Assembly (NCBI RefSeq): GCF_949628265.1
Contig: NC_088790.1
Span: forward strand, 28,896,545 to 28,960,544
Direction: 5' to 3'
DNA length: 64,000 nucleotides
DNA from: Cloeon dipterum
Lineage: Eukaryota; Arthropoda; Insecta; Ephemeroptera; Baetidae
The translations under genes and the position numbers were made by a program. This document shows, in pieces, positions 13,479 through 24,874 of the stretch. The first letter of the stretch is position 1. The number at the start of each line of letters is the position of its first letter. Below the pieces are notes generated by a model. That model was given only the letters and a program-made list of their open reading frames with translations. It ran no database searches and had not been told where the DNA came from.

Positions 13479-14088
13479 GGTGCTGTCCTTGCGCAGACGA
13501 CCGCTCGCTGTCCCGTCCTTTGTCCTGTCCGCGCGCGTCCGTCTGTGTCCACCACGGCCGCAGCAACAGCAAGACTGACTGTGACTAACCGCGCGTCTTG
13601 TCTGTTAATTCCGGCAGACAATCTCGAAGCGAGCAACCTTGCGCGCTCGCCGCCGCAGCCGACAGCGCCTCCTCGCCGCCGTTTTTTACTTTTCTCTCTC
13701 TCCGCGACTGCTGGAGCTGGAGGAGAAAAATATATAATATAAATGCCCAAGCCGTGACGCAACGCCGACGCTTTCTCGCTCGCTCTGTTTTCGGTTCACG
13801 CACGTTTTTAGCGTGGGAGGTCTCCCCGCGGGTTTTATTTTTGTTTGAACACATGGGAAAATGTATTTTTGTACTTTAAAACTTATGATAAGGGACGAAA
13901 TTGTATTTATTTAAGGGGTATGTTGATTTTAAAAAAGGAAACGGACGTACAATTTTAAAAAAAATATATTTTCTGGAAATGAACAATGGCCTAAAAAAAT
14001 AAATTTTAATATTTGTTGAAGATTAAGAAAATATCTAGCGGATTTTTCTTTATTTTTTGACTATATAGGGGAAAATAAAAAGTAAAAT

Positions 14089-14356
14089 CAGCGGGGTCCA
14101 GATTCGTGCGACGCGCAGATATGGCGTCCGTTGGAGTATTGCGCGAAAACACGGTCACGTGAAAATGCGCGAAAAGAAGCAAGTTTTCGTCAATATTGTG
14201 ACGTATAATTTGCATTACTCTTAACTAATTGTGTCTTTTGGATCGTAAAAACAAACTCTTGACTCTCGTACGGCAATCCAAAGAGAGCTTTTTATTTCCC
14301 ACATTCTGACGCCATCTTGGATCTGCGCAGTGTGAACCAATTTTGTCACACATTTG
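14089..14356. mobile_element. hAT-like MITE, second copy
   Basis: Direct-orientation copy of the element at 1663-1936. Shared blocks include CAGCGGGG at the left end, GCGCAGATATGGCGTC, GAAGCAAGTTTTCGTCAATA and GCCATCTTGGATCTGCGC. The right end is diverged, with no clear CCGCTG, so no target duplication can be read. Confidence 0.75.
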
Positions 14357-15945
14357 ATTTTAAATAAAATTATTATTATTATTTTCTTTTTTGGAAACTA
14401 TCACTGCTCAGGAAACGCTTTGACGTTACCTAAAATCTCGTCCCTGATTAGCAAAAAGGTGCTCCAAAAGGTCAAATTGCAGAGTATTCTGAAAGCTCTC
14501 CACTTTTTGCCGTTCCAACGGTGTTCAGATCTTGCGAATCGAACCAATACAGAGCCCGGCAGGAGTCCTTAAATTGCCCACATTTGGGGAATTTAATAAA
14601 ATATCAATTCTCGAGGACACCCTGACGCCAGGGTTCGATTTTTACTTGTTCTGATGGTCTTGTCTGACCTCAGGGGTGACCTAAAGCATGGGTAAACGTC
14701 AGAAAAAATTCCAGAAATAATAAAATGACGAATACCGTTTTATTTCAACCTTTGACCCTTCCTTGATTCAATAAAAACAGCAGATTTCACCTTCAAAAAA
14801 ATATCTAGGACTGTTATATTCTCTTTTGGAACAACATTTTGGCCTACACTTAAAAAAAATTCAAGGAGTTCCCTATACTTAAAAAATTTACAAAATAAAC
14901 TAAAAAATTCTAGAAATTGAAATTTTTGCCATTATTTGGTGCAAAGTTTGTGGTTCCAGCTTTATGATTATGATTTTCTGGTTTCGGGCAGGCTCTTTTT
15001 TCAAATTTCACCCTGTGTTTAGGGAAAGATACCTTAAATTATTTCGCGAAACCTAAGAATTACGAGACCTCAACAAACATTAAAAAATAAAAATGGATAA
15101 ACGACAAAAATTGAAAATCCCCAGACCTGGAAGCATCTCTATACTTAAAATCAATTTTTAACTCGCCAAATTTAAAATTCAGACAAAATGTTTCAAATAA
15201 ACTAGCCGCAATCGATTGCAAAAGAAATAATGCGTCCATAACTTAAATTATTATCTTAATTTTGCCCTATAGAAAATAGTTGCTACATATATAAACAAAA
15301 TTTAAAATTTTAATCAACAATCATCAGGTGGGATGAATGCAAATTAAAAATATTCAAATGGGAAAATGCAAAACACCGTGCAAACATTATTTTAAAATAG
15401 GGTTTTGATTGAAATTAAAAAAACTTAAATTTTTTATTCAAATAAATTATTGTTAATTTATGCAGAACAGAATTTTACAATTAACAATATCTAACAAATA
15501 ACAGCACACTATATAAAGAGAGAGAGGTCCCCGTCCGAGTGCTATATCATTTATTTAATTCCTTCCCACTTGTTTCGTGCTTGCATGCGCAGTTTATAGT
15601 CAGCCGAACGGAGCAGACAGCGTATCAGGAGCAAAGGAACTAGCAGGTGGTTGCTCGGAAACATAATTGACTGAGAGTGCCGCTGGAGGTTTCGAAAGTA
15701 AAACCTCTCTGTTTGCACTCCCTCCCGGCCTTATATCTCTGTATTATTTTCAAATCAGTTTATCATGCATTTGTCACGCAACTTGGAAGGCTCGGGTTGA
15801 TATCGTAAAAACGTGAAGAAATAATGGCGCGTGCCTGCAATTTAAAATTATCTTTTGTGACGAGTGTCTGCGTTGACAGTAGTTATTCATTGTCCGACAT
15901 TATCTGGGTTTGATAACAGTTATCACGTGTTAATAATGACTTTAG

Positions 15946-16133
15946 TTTTTTTATTTTTTTTTTTTTTTTTTTTTTTTTTGCTCTTTTTATCCCTGTCCGA
16001 GGACCGGAGGACCGGGAAGGGCGCGCACTGCACTAGCACGAATGCTGAAACCCGGGTCCCAATAACACCGCGAATGGATAACATGGGCGCACCAGGCCGC
16101 ACAGGGACCCAGCCCACTCAAGGGCCACTTGCC
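15946..16133 (-). repeat. SINE-like element, copy on minus strand
   Basis: Read on the minus strand it starts near AGGCAAGTGGCCCTTGAG and runs through GTTATTGGGACCCGG and CAGCATTCGTGCTAGTGCAG. It ends GGATAAAAAGAGC followed by a long A tail, seen as the T-run 15946-15979 on the plus strand. It matches 45121-45276 over its whole length. I could not identify clear pol III A or B boxes, so the RNA of origin is unknown. Confidence 0.75.
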
Positions 16134-17647
16134 TTTTATAACAAATAAAAGGACACTTTTAATTTTAATTTATTTTTTTATCAGTCAAGAACTAGATATT
16201 TATGTATAAGGAAAACACAAATCTGATTATTTTTAAAGCTGGCTGCAGTTTAAGTTTATCACATTTTGAATTTAATGATAAATTGTCATGTTAAAACGTA
16301 GAGTTTTATGTAAGCATTATCCGGAAGAGGAAAAGTATTCCGATAGTGACAGTGTCGCGTGTCTGTCGCTGCTTTTCTCGAGCAAAATATAAGCGTGCAG
16401 TCTGACGGCGCTGCTTCCTCGGTCAAATCACGTTGCAATCAAAGCGCAGCGCTGTGATTTGTGAATTACACATCACGCAATCAAGCCTTACTACTGTCTC
16501 CGACTCTTAATCTCGCACAAAATAATATACGAGAATCGCGACTCGCTGTCGTCAATCAGGTCAGCAGCAGCATAGGCCTAGGGGAATCTCTCACCACTCA
16601 AAAAAAAAAAAAAAATAAAACAAGAGAACAGAGAGCACAGACAATGAGGAAATCCCACGTATATAATTCCGTCTCGTCGTGGAGCGCTTTAATTGTTTCT
16701 CTCCGTGGGAGTTTAATTTTTGATATTATGCTGACAGTCAAGGCTAGAAATTTGCATAAAATTGCAAATGATTCGAATTATGTGCTGGAGCGGGATGCGA
16801 ATTTAATGCGTGGCTTCCTCTGTATAGGGCCGGGAATTTTATTCGCAAAATTTTTGGATATTTTTAGACAGTTTCTGATATGATTTCAATTTAAATGGCT
16901 TTTCCGAACAATCTTACATTTCTGTTTAAATTCTTAATAAAATTTAATTTTTTTTCAGGGATAAAAATACTTTGAAGTTGATAATTTTTCTGCTCCTCTA
17001 ATCTGTAAAATTGTAAAACAAAAATAAAACATATTTGTTGGGATATTTCACCTTTTTTGTTCTATCAATTGAACCCACATGAATCGAATAATTTCTTAGC
17101 TCCTAACTAGTCCAATTTCTATTAAAATTCTAGAGCTTCTAGCATGCCTTCAACTTCAAACCGGTCAAAGCGTGAATTATTTTAGGGATCAAATTAATTT
17201 TAATTTTTTTTATCAAGCTGCAGCTGACGATTTTTCCTAAAATTTGCAACAAAAGCTACAATAGTTTTGGATTTGGTTGTAATATTCAAAATCATTTAAG
17301 ACTTTGCCAACTCAATTACTCTTATTAGATAAGGCGCAGAGAGCTAACTAAAAAATGCGAGTGTTGATAGACAGCGATAACAAGATAAAAAAATAAGAGC
17401 GTACGCAAGCACTTAGCAGCAATCTTTATTATTTCTTTCTCTCAGTAATCGAAGACGTCAGAGGAGAACAAGAGACGCTTGAGAAACTATTCGCACCTGC
17501 CGGCAAGTCACCAATGAAACGCTTCACTGAGCGAATACACAGAACTGATTATTCGCGCCGCAGCGCTTCACCTCACTTGAATGCAATCATTAAAAGAGCA
17601 AATGGTTTTTTTGTCAACGTTAAAAACAAAAATTTATTAGTTTGAAA

Positions 17648-20600
17648 TCAGGATTTTGACTGGAGGCGGTGCTTTTTCAAGCAGTCCATTGAGCAAAACT
17701 GGTACGTCTGGTAGCTGAAGGGCACTTTTCCGGAAATGTCGCTGCCGCACCTGAAGCACCGCAAAGTCACTTGGACGCCTGAAGCCAACAACCGCTTTTC
17801 TGCCGCCAGAGCGCACTAAAAAAGAAAAATCAATAATTAAATGAAATAACAAGCAAATTTGTTATATTTTAGAATTTCAAAAGGAGAATTATAAGGAGAT
17901 TCAACACGAGAGTGACATAATGGAGGGCAGAAGGCAATAAATATCAGGACATTAATCCTGATTTTTCAAATAAACAGCATTTTTACCTCCCATTTTACAA
18001 TTTCCAATTAATTTCATTCATTTTTCCCAGCACAAAAGCAGCTTAAATTTTTTTTTTAAATATTTACAACAACAAAAATCGTGTCCTTTTAATTCAATTT
18101 AATTTTAAGTCACTTTCGATGCGATTTCAGACTTAATAATCCTGCTGCTGTGCATACTTCCTCTAGAAGTATATCTTTAAACATTCTGAAAATAAAAATC
18201 AGTCCAGCCATTCGCCGTAGAAGCGTTGGAAAATATTTTATAAATTTCTAAAAATACTTTTTCTACAGTTCTAAAGCGATCTGCTCAGTTGATTTTAGGT
18301 TTCTTGACGTCTAAAGAATTAATTCTAGAAGCAGAATGGATTGAGTCTTAAATCGCAGTAGAAAGTACCTTAAAATCAAACGTATACAATTTATTGCCAA
18401 TCAATTTAAATTCCAGCCACTGATTGAGATAAAAGGCACGACCAAAATTGTCAAACAAACCTTCTCCCTGTCGCTGAGCTTTGCAAATCGTTCCTGCGCC
18501 TCGAGTTCCTTCCTCAGCCCTTCTTCCTCCTTCCGCTTTTCCTCCTCAGCCTTTTTCTTTTCAGCCAGCTTTTCCTTCTTGGCGTTTCTCTTCGCCTTTT
18601 TGATTTCAGCCTGCATTTCGTTTTCTCTCAATTCGATCTCATCAGTCAGAGGTCCTGGCACGTGAGCCTGAAATTAAATTATTTAAACCGGAGAGCCAAA
18701 AGAAGTGATTAAATCAAACAAGATTTTTTTTAGTCTCAAATTAAAATCAATTTAAAAGCCAAATTTCTTCTCATTTTCACGATTTTACTTGCTTTTGATT
18801 TGGAGGACGATTTATTTCCCGAATCCCTTTTTTGGATTTTAGGGGTTAAAGAAATTTTAAAATTTAATTAATCTGCAGCTGACAATTTTTCCTAAATTTT
18901 GCAAAATAAAGCTTCAACAGTTTTGGTTCTGAACCAATCATTTGGCTTTAATATTCAAGATAATTTAAATTTCGATCAGAATTAATTTAATTGCTACCTT
19001 CGCATAATTGTATTTGTCGGGAAAGTCAGCCTGGAACCGACGGAAGATTTTCCTGGTGTCGTTGTCTTTCGCCACTCGATAAGGAACTTTTCCTTCCTTA
19101 TTAGGCACACTTGGATCCAAGCCACACTCAAGCAGCAACCTTAATTAACAAAAATTATATTATTTTTAGAACCATATGCCAGGGTAGATTTTACTTTTTT
19201 ATATCAACTGTCATAAAATTCGCTCTAGGCCCTAAGTTTATCAAAATTTCTCTTTTTTCTGTAATTTACCAAAATTGTTCTCTTTCTGACTAGGAAATGG
19301 TGATAGACGAACCTGACTCTGTCCAAGAGACCCTGGTTGGCTGCCTCATGCAGCAGATTATTTCCCCTAGTGTCGATCGGGCCGTGCAGAATGAGCAGAA
19401 ACTCCTCCTCGTCCACGTCAGACTTGCTTCTCAAAATGTCCTGCATCACCGTCGTGTCGTGCCTCGAAGTAAACAAAAGCGTCTTCCAAACTATGCCGCT
19501 CTCGCTGAACGCTTCGGCAACTGTAATTTTTCCACAAAATTGGAATACAGAACATTTTCCTCGCAGCAAACATACCTTGTTTATTTAAAATTATTCTACT
19601 ACTAAACATATAATACAAATAAATAAGTTACAAACAATACATATATTACTTCAGATTTTTATTAATTTAAAAAAACATACCAATTTAATAAAATAAATAA
19701 AAATATTGTTGTTATGTTGTATTGACCTTATTTCTATGAATTAGTCTCAGCGTTCATGCAAGAGCTTCAGGTAGATAAGAACAGTAAAATGAGAAATATT
19801 TCCGCCATTTTAATGCGTCATGAAAAAATATACCACCTGTCAATAAAAGTAAATCAAAAAATACCATTTTCATCTCTATAATTACCAGCGCTTTCATCTT
19901 TTTCCTTCTCCACTACTTTCTTCTTCTTCTTCTTTGGCCTTCTCTTCGGCCTCTGCCGCTCTTTGTCAGGCACGTCGTCGCCGAACTCCTGCAAATCCTC
20001 GGTGCAGTCGAACACCTGTTGCGTCTCGATCATTTCATCCTCATCGCCATCATCCTCTTCAGATGAGGAGGACACGGCCATCTGCTCCACCAGCTCGGGC
20101 AGCGGCCTTTCTGGAGGGTCACGCGATCTGTCCCGCTCGATTCCCCGCTTTGGTTTTGGTTCTTCGGGGGTTTCGCTCGGCAACGGCTTTTCTGGCTTTT
20201 TGCTCGAGGCTTTCGGCGCGTCGGGAAAGTTGTCCAGGAAGTCTTCAGCATCGCCTAAGGGAAGTACAAATTGATTACATTTTTAATTTATACGAATTAA
20301 TATGGAAATAAATCAGAAAATAGGAAGATTTTTTTTCAGAAACTACTAAAAATAAAATACGTTTTTTCCCTTTTATCTACGTTTTTTGTAATCCTAAAAA
20401 TTGAACAAAGGTCTAGAAAATATAATTTTTACATTTGTTTTTAATAATTTGAATTTAATTTAAAATTGACTGATTTATTTGGATCACAACTCTGAGCTCT
20501 GTCTTCATTTTATAAAATATTAAGCAATTTTTTCAGTTTGTTGGTCCTTTGGTCTACAAATTAGTAAATAAATTGGACTAACATCATAATTGCGCCCTGA

Positions 20601-23600
20601 AAGCGAAATGACATTAAAATTTCCCAGTTAAAAAATTAATTATGTTTCACCTCGTACCGTAAATCTCGATCGAACTTAGGATTTCGTGGACGCGAGTGAC
20701 TTCTTTAAAGGTGGCTCTTCTCGTTGGGAACGGAATCGATTTGATCCTTGGATCGTTCTTTTGCAGAATTGAATTCTTCCCGGTGAACACGAAGTTGCGG
20801 TTGTGGCTGACGGCGCGCAGGAAGATCGAGTCGCACGAGGATAGCTCCTCCTTCCACGCTCCCATGATGTCAATGATGTGCTGAAGATAATTAATTTGAT
20901 CAGTTTTACAAGAATATACATCACACACTATTGTTTTAACATGCCATCTAAATATATACATTTAAAAATGCAAAAATTAAAAAAATAGGAAAAAAACGAA
21001 TAATTCTTCTGTAACCAATACTTTTGATATTTTATTTTAATGAAACGAATAAAGAACACTTTGAGAGATTTTAATCAATTTTGAATGAGCCGTTGATTTT
21101 ATGCAGTAGTGAAATTTTTGGATTTTACGTTTTTTTTTTCAAAATTTTTTGACTTCCGCTGCCCATATCTCCGGTCCAGGGCAAAAATTCGAAAGAAATA
21201 GCTCCTCAATAAACGCAGAATTTATCTGGAATCATTTTAAGACCAAATACTGTACAAGCCGATTCGATAAAAATCCTAGGAGGAGATAGAATTTTAACTT
21301 TGAGAAACGTAGTTTTTGCACTTTCTCAATAAGGATAACATAGAAAATCTAAAATTCGCCATTTTTTACAAACGGAGCGAATTTTTAAAGTTTTACCAAC
21401 TTTACCACACGCAATGGACCACCACCGGCAAGCAAACCAACTTTCAGATTTTTCGTGCCCATAGAAAAATTAAAATTAACATTTTTCGGTTTTTTCTCTT
21501 TGCAAGGCGTGTAATGTTTACAGGGAAAATTAGTTTTATTTTTGTTAAAATTCAGCCGCTCGTCTGATCGTCGACCACGACCCCTCATCAGACAGGTTTT
21601 GGACGCGGCTTTGACCTGCAGTACTCAAACGACCTTTTACAGGGTACCCTGACCTGAGATCTGCTCCGAGGCCGGTTTTTAATGCTTTTTCGGTACTTTC
21701 TAGCACTTTTGGCGATATTAATAATCGGCGTTGAATTTTACCATTGCGCGTACCTGACCTTCCTCAGATTGCGCGACCTGAGGACCATTTTTGCGGCTTT
21801 TCCAACGCTTTTGGTCAATTTTGCCGCCTGAAGTGCCCATAATAACCAACAGTTTTAATAAAAATATTATTATGACCAATTATTTTATTTACCTGTCTGA
21901 GAGCTTGCTCGTTGTACCTGCGGAGGCTGGCACCTGCAGACTTAGGATGGTTTGTGCCGCTCTTTCCATCGCGGGCCGACTGCGAGCCGCCCTGTTTCGC
22001 GCGCACCGTGTAGCTGTGGAAGGTTTTGTGCAGCACGGTCTTGTTGCCTAATTTTGCCACCCAAAGAGAATCAATATAGCTTCGAATTTGGATGCTGGAC
22101 GGACTTACCATCAAAGATGGCGGCTGCGAAGTGTCCTCCGCCCAGCAGAATCACGGCCCACTTTGATCTGGTCTGACACGTCTGCGCCAGCTCGTAAAGC
22201 GCCTCGTTTGAGCTCGGTACATCCTGGGGAAATAAAATTATTATTAAGAAGTGTTGTTGATAGTGGTTAAATATTGATAATATTTTGGAGTTTAGATTTA
22301 TTTATTTATTAAGAGACTACACAATTTGAAAAAACTTATTTATTTATTGTTGTTTTTCTGAACCTTTGCTATTCCGTAAATTTAAAAATATTGTAATTAT
22401 CTCTCTTCCCAGAAAATTCATTTCTTGAGTCCGTTTCGCAAAGCCTCAGGGTTAAGCCTATTCTTTAACTAAATTTAAAATAATAACGAAAATTCCTAAA
22501 ATTAAATAATTATTATTTGCGTCAAAGCTAATTTTAAAATCCAATGTAAAAATATGACATTCAAATTTTCTCTTGCTTTTGGAACTTCTTTTTAAACAGC
22601 GGGGGCGACGCGTCCGGTGGAGGATGGCGTGAAAAATCGGTCACGAAAAGAAGCGAGTTTTTGTAAATACTGTTTTTAAGACTTTTCATATATTTTTTCT
22701 TTAACAAAATGACTCATAAGCTTCGAAAGCAGTAAAACTTTAAGAATATGACCTGTAAACCTTGCATAATACGAGAAAAATCCAAAGCGCCTTTTATTTT
22801 TGAAACTTGACCACCGGAAGTTCAGAAAAAGCGTTCTAAAAATTGTTCTAACACTGCTGGACTTTGATTTTCCTCAACACCCTATTTAAAACGCGTGATT
22901 AAGCTGATAAACGAAGTCTCCTGACCAACATTTAATGTCCCTTATCCTGCTCTAGTTGAATAGTAATTGTCATGCTACAAATTGAATATTAAATACGTTA
23001 AATATACCTCTTTTCCATGGAGAATGCAGCGATATAATGACAGAATTTTGTTTTCCGAATTGACAAAGAAGACTTTGGCGTGTCTCACTGTCCTGGTCAG
23101 CTCGGCATCCGCAGAATCCTTTTCAGAGGACGACAAGGAAGTTTCCGAGCCGGAAATGCTCGACACATCATCGGCTGGATCTGATTAAATACACTTCAAT
23201 CATTGAAATAGCAATAATGAAAATTTGAAGCAACAAACCGTCATTATTTCTGTCATCATTGAGCTTATTACGCTCATTGCGCTTGGCGGTGAGCTCATTA
23301 AACTCCTCCTCCGTCACACCTTTCAGGTTCTTGAGCCCGAGTTTAAGGTTGTACAGGTGCCAGGCATTTTTATAGTGCTCTCGGTGCTCAAATTGCGTCT
23401 CAAACGTCACCTTGCAGAGCGAACAGGGCGTCGTGTCAGGTACGACTGGAATCTGCAAGTCTACCTCTGGCGATGCAGCAGCTGAAAGAAAAGAGGATTA
23501 GTTTAATTCATTGGATTTTTTGTTTGCAAAAAAGCCTGAAAGATTTAAAATTATGAACTTGATAAAGGTATTTTGGTAAATATTCCATTAAAAATGAAAT

Positions 23601-24041
23601 AAAATTTTACTACCACTATAAAATAAAAGATGACAGCTAAATTAGTTTTAAACCGTTCAAAAATGAACATAATCTTCCTTAAATGATTCATTATTTAATT
23701 TGTAATTATAATTTTCTCATTATTGAAAGAAGTAAAAATTAAAAATCAGGCGATGCGGCTGCGGCAATTCGATAAAAATAACACCAGACACCTTACGACA
23801 ATTATTAGAAAATCTTGAAATCCGAATAATTGTGTTGTTAATAATTCAATGCTGTTTGTTTTCTTGTTTTGTGCGAGAAATTACCTTGCACAAGGGGCTG
23901 GTCCTCGATGTAAGAAGCTTCTGCCTTCATGCACTCAGCCAGCCGCAATTTATTCAGCACTTTGCTGACATCCGCGTTGTCGAAAATTCGGCAGATCTCG
24001 TACCTCTTCGGCCGAGACGTCTCATCATCCACCCTGTTCAT
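17648..24041 (-). CDS. ANKZF1: ANKZF1 / Vms1-type tRNA endonuclease/peptidyl-tRNA hydrolase
   Basis: Releases nascent chains from stalled 60S ribosomes in ribosome-associated quality control. Eleven exons join in frame (complement): 23885-24041, 23239-23481, 23008-23180, 22109-22223, 21893-22047, 20658-20880, 19886-20254, 19313-19520, 18998-19139, 18461-18667, 17648-17815; 719 aa, near the human 726. An in-frame TAG sits three codons before the ATG. Domains in order: C2H2 zinc finger (CSLC...HREHY...WH, about residues 72-92); VLRF1 release domain with KQGGSQSA near residue 250, holding the Gln equivalent to the GGQ of release factors; a long acidic and lysine-rich linker; ankyrin-type repeats (GNNLLHEAANQG); a charged coiled coil; and a C-terminal treble clef (CFRCGS...FCSMDCLKKHR). 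The shortest intron is 61 bp (22048-22108). Confidence 0.96.
18099..18386. repeat. Foldback repeat in last ANKZF1 intron
   Basis: The two ends are inverted copies of each other: TGCGATTTCAGACTTAATAA on the left against GAGTCTTAAATCGCAGTAG on the right. The same arms occur in the element at 37872-38245 and, as a half copy, at 51239-51420. The outer TIR (GTTTGAAGC) is not found here. Confidence 0.65.
22597..22850. repeat. Partial hAT-like element
   Basis: Starts CAGCGGGGGCGACGCG and keeps GGATGGCGTGAAAAA and CGGTCACGAAAAGAAGC, which match the left half of the element at 1663-1936. It decays after about 90 bp; the right border is uncertain. It lies in an ANKZF1 intron. Confidence 0.5.
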
Positions 24042-24874
24042 CGCTGACTAATGACACTGCTTAAGAAGTCCGGAGAAACTTTCCCAAAATACGAGAACTA
24101 GTTGCTTTCGACCATTTTCGACGGAGACTACATAAACAGGACAAACAGATTGAAAGCGAAAGCACTGCAGTCGTGTGTACAAAACGCAAACAGCTGCTAC
24201 CCAAGGGGCGTGGCCGGAGATGAAGACGTGTAAATAAAGGAAGGGAGTAAAGGCGCGAAGAATTTCGGGAAAGAATTTTATCGCGCGGGATGTATTGCTG
24301 AAACATTAAAAATTACAGGTTTTACTTGGTTTGTTTCTAACATTACAAGTGATTTGGAGCATTATTGACAAAAAGCGATCAAAGAAGAATATCCCAGGCA
24401 GAAAAATTCGCCTATTTTTGCCTATTTTTCTCTTCTTATTATTGTTAATTCTTATCCGAGCCCTCTGTGACCGAACACATATGGTCCTCACACAGTGGTT
24501 GGTCTCAATACAAAAAGCATCTACATTTTTCACCGTCAAATCCCAAGTAACAAAAACATGCGATTTCTCCTGAACAAACAACTATGCATCCCCTGTTTTT
24601 TTTGGTCCGGTCATTTAAATAAAAAAAATGAACTCGTTGAATGATTGTTCTCGTTTTTTACCATCCTCTCCCTCTCCCCTAGAGGACTGAACTTAAATCA
24701 CTAACAACAAAACAATATTAATTATGCACTATATATCTCAAATTTATTAAATACTTATACAATTTTTTAAAAGTCACAAAAGAAAATCTCCTGATTAAAT
24801 TACACTCATATACATTTTATTTTCAGTAGTAATTTATATTTTCTCGCTTCAGGACCTTTTTTAATTATTTTTAT
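24042..24874. other. Spacer between PTER 3' end and ANKZF1 5' end
   Basis: About 0.8 kb with no supported coding exon. The left part should contain the ANKZF1 promoter and 5' UTR, and the right part the PTER 3' UTR, including a TTTATT at about 24745 (AATAAA on the minus strand). Confidence 0.5.

Larger units (their letters stand above)
13479..17647. other. Intergenic region between ANKZF1 3' end and Myo1D 5' end
   Basis: No coding gene is supported. It contains the 5' flank of Myo1D, a hAT-like element copy (14089-14356), a long T-run attached to a SINE-like copy (15946-16133), and AT-rich unique sequence. The 140-codon open frame at 16461-16883 has low-complexity composition and no recognisable domain or splice context, so it was not called. 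Confidence 0.5.

Noticed and set aside
16461-16883. 140-codon open frame on the plus strand
   Set aside because: Composition resembles translated AT-rich non-coding DNA, with a lysine run from poly(A) and no domain, splice context or promoter.
24306-24581. 91-aa minus-strand open frame between ANKZF1 and PTER
   Set aside because: No family similarity; it is more likely part of the PTER 3' UTR or spacer.
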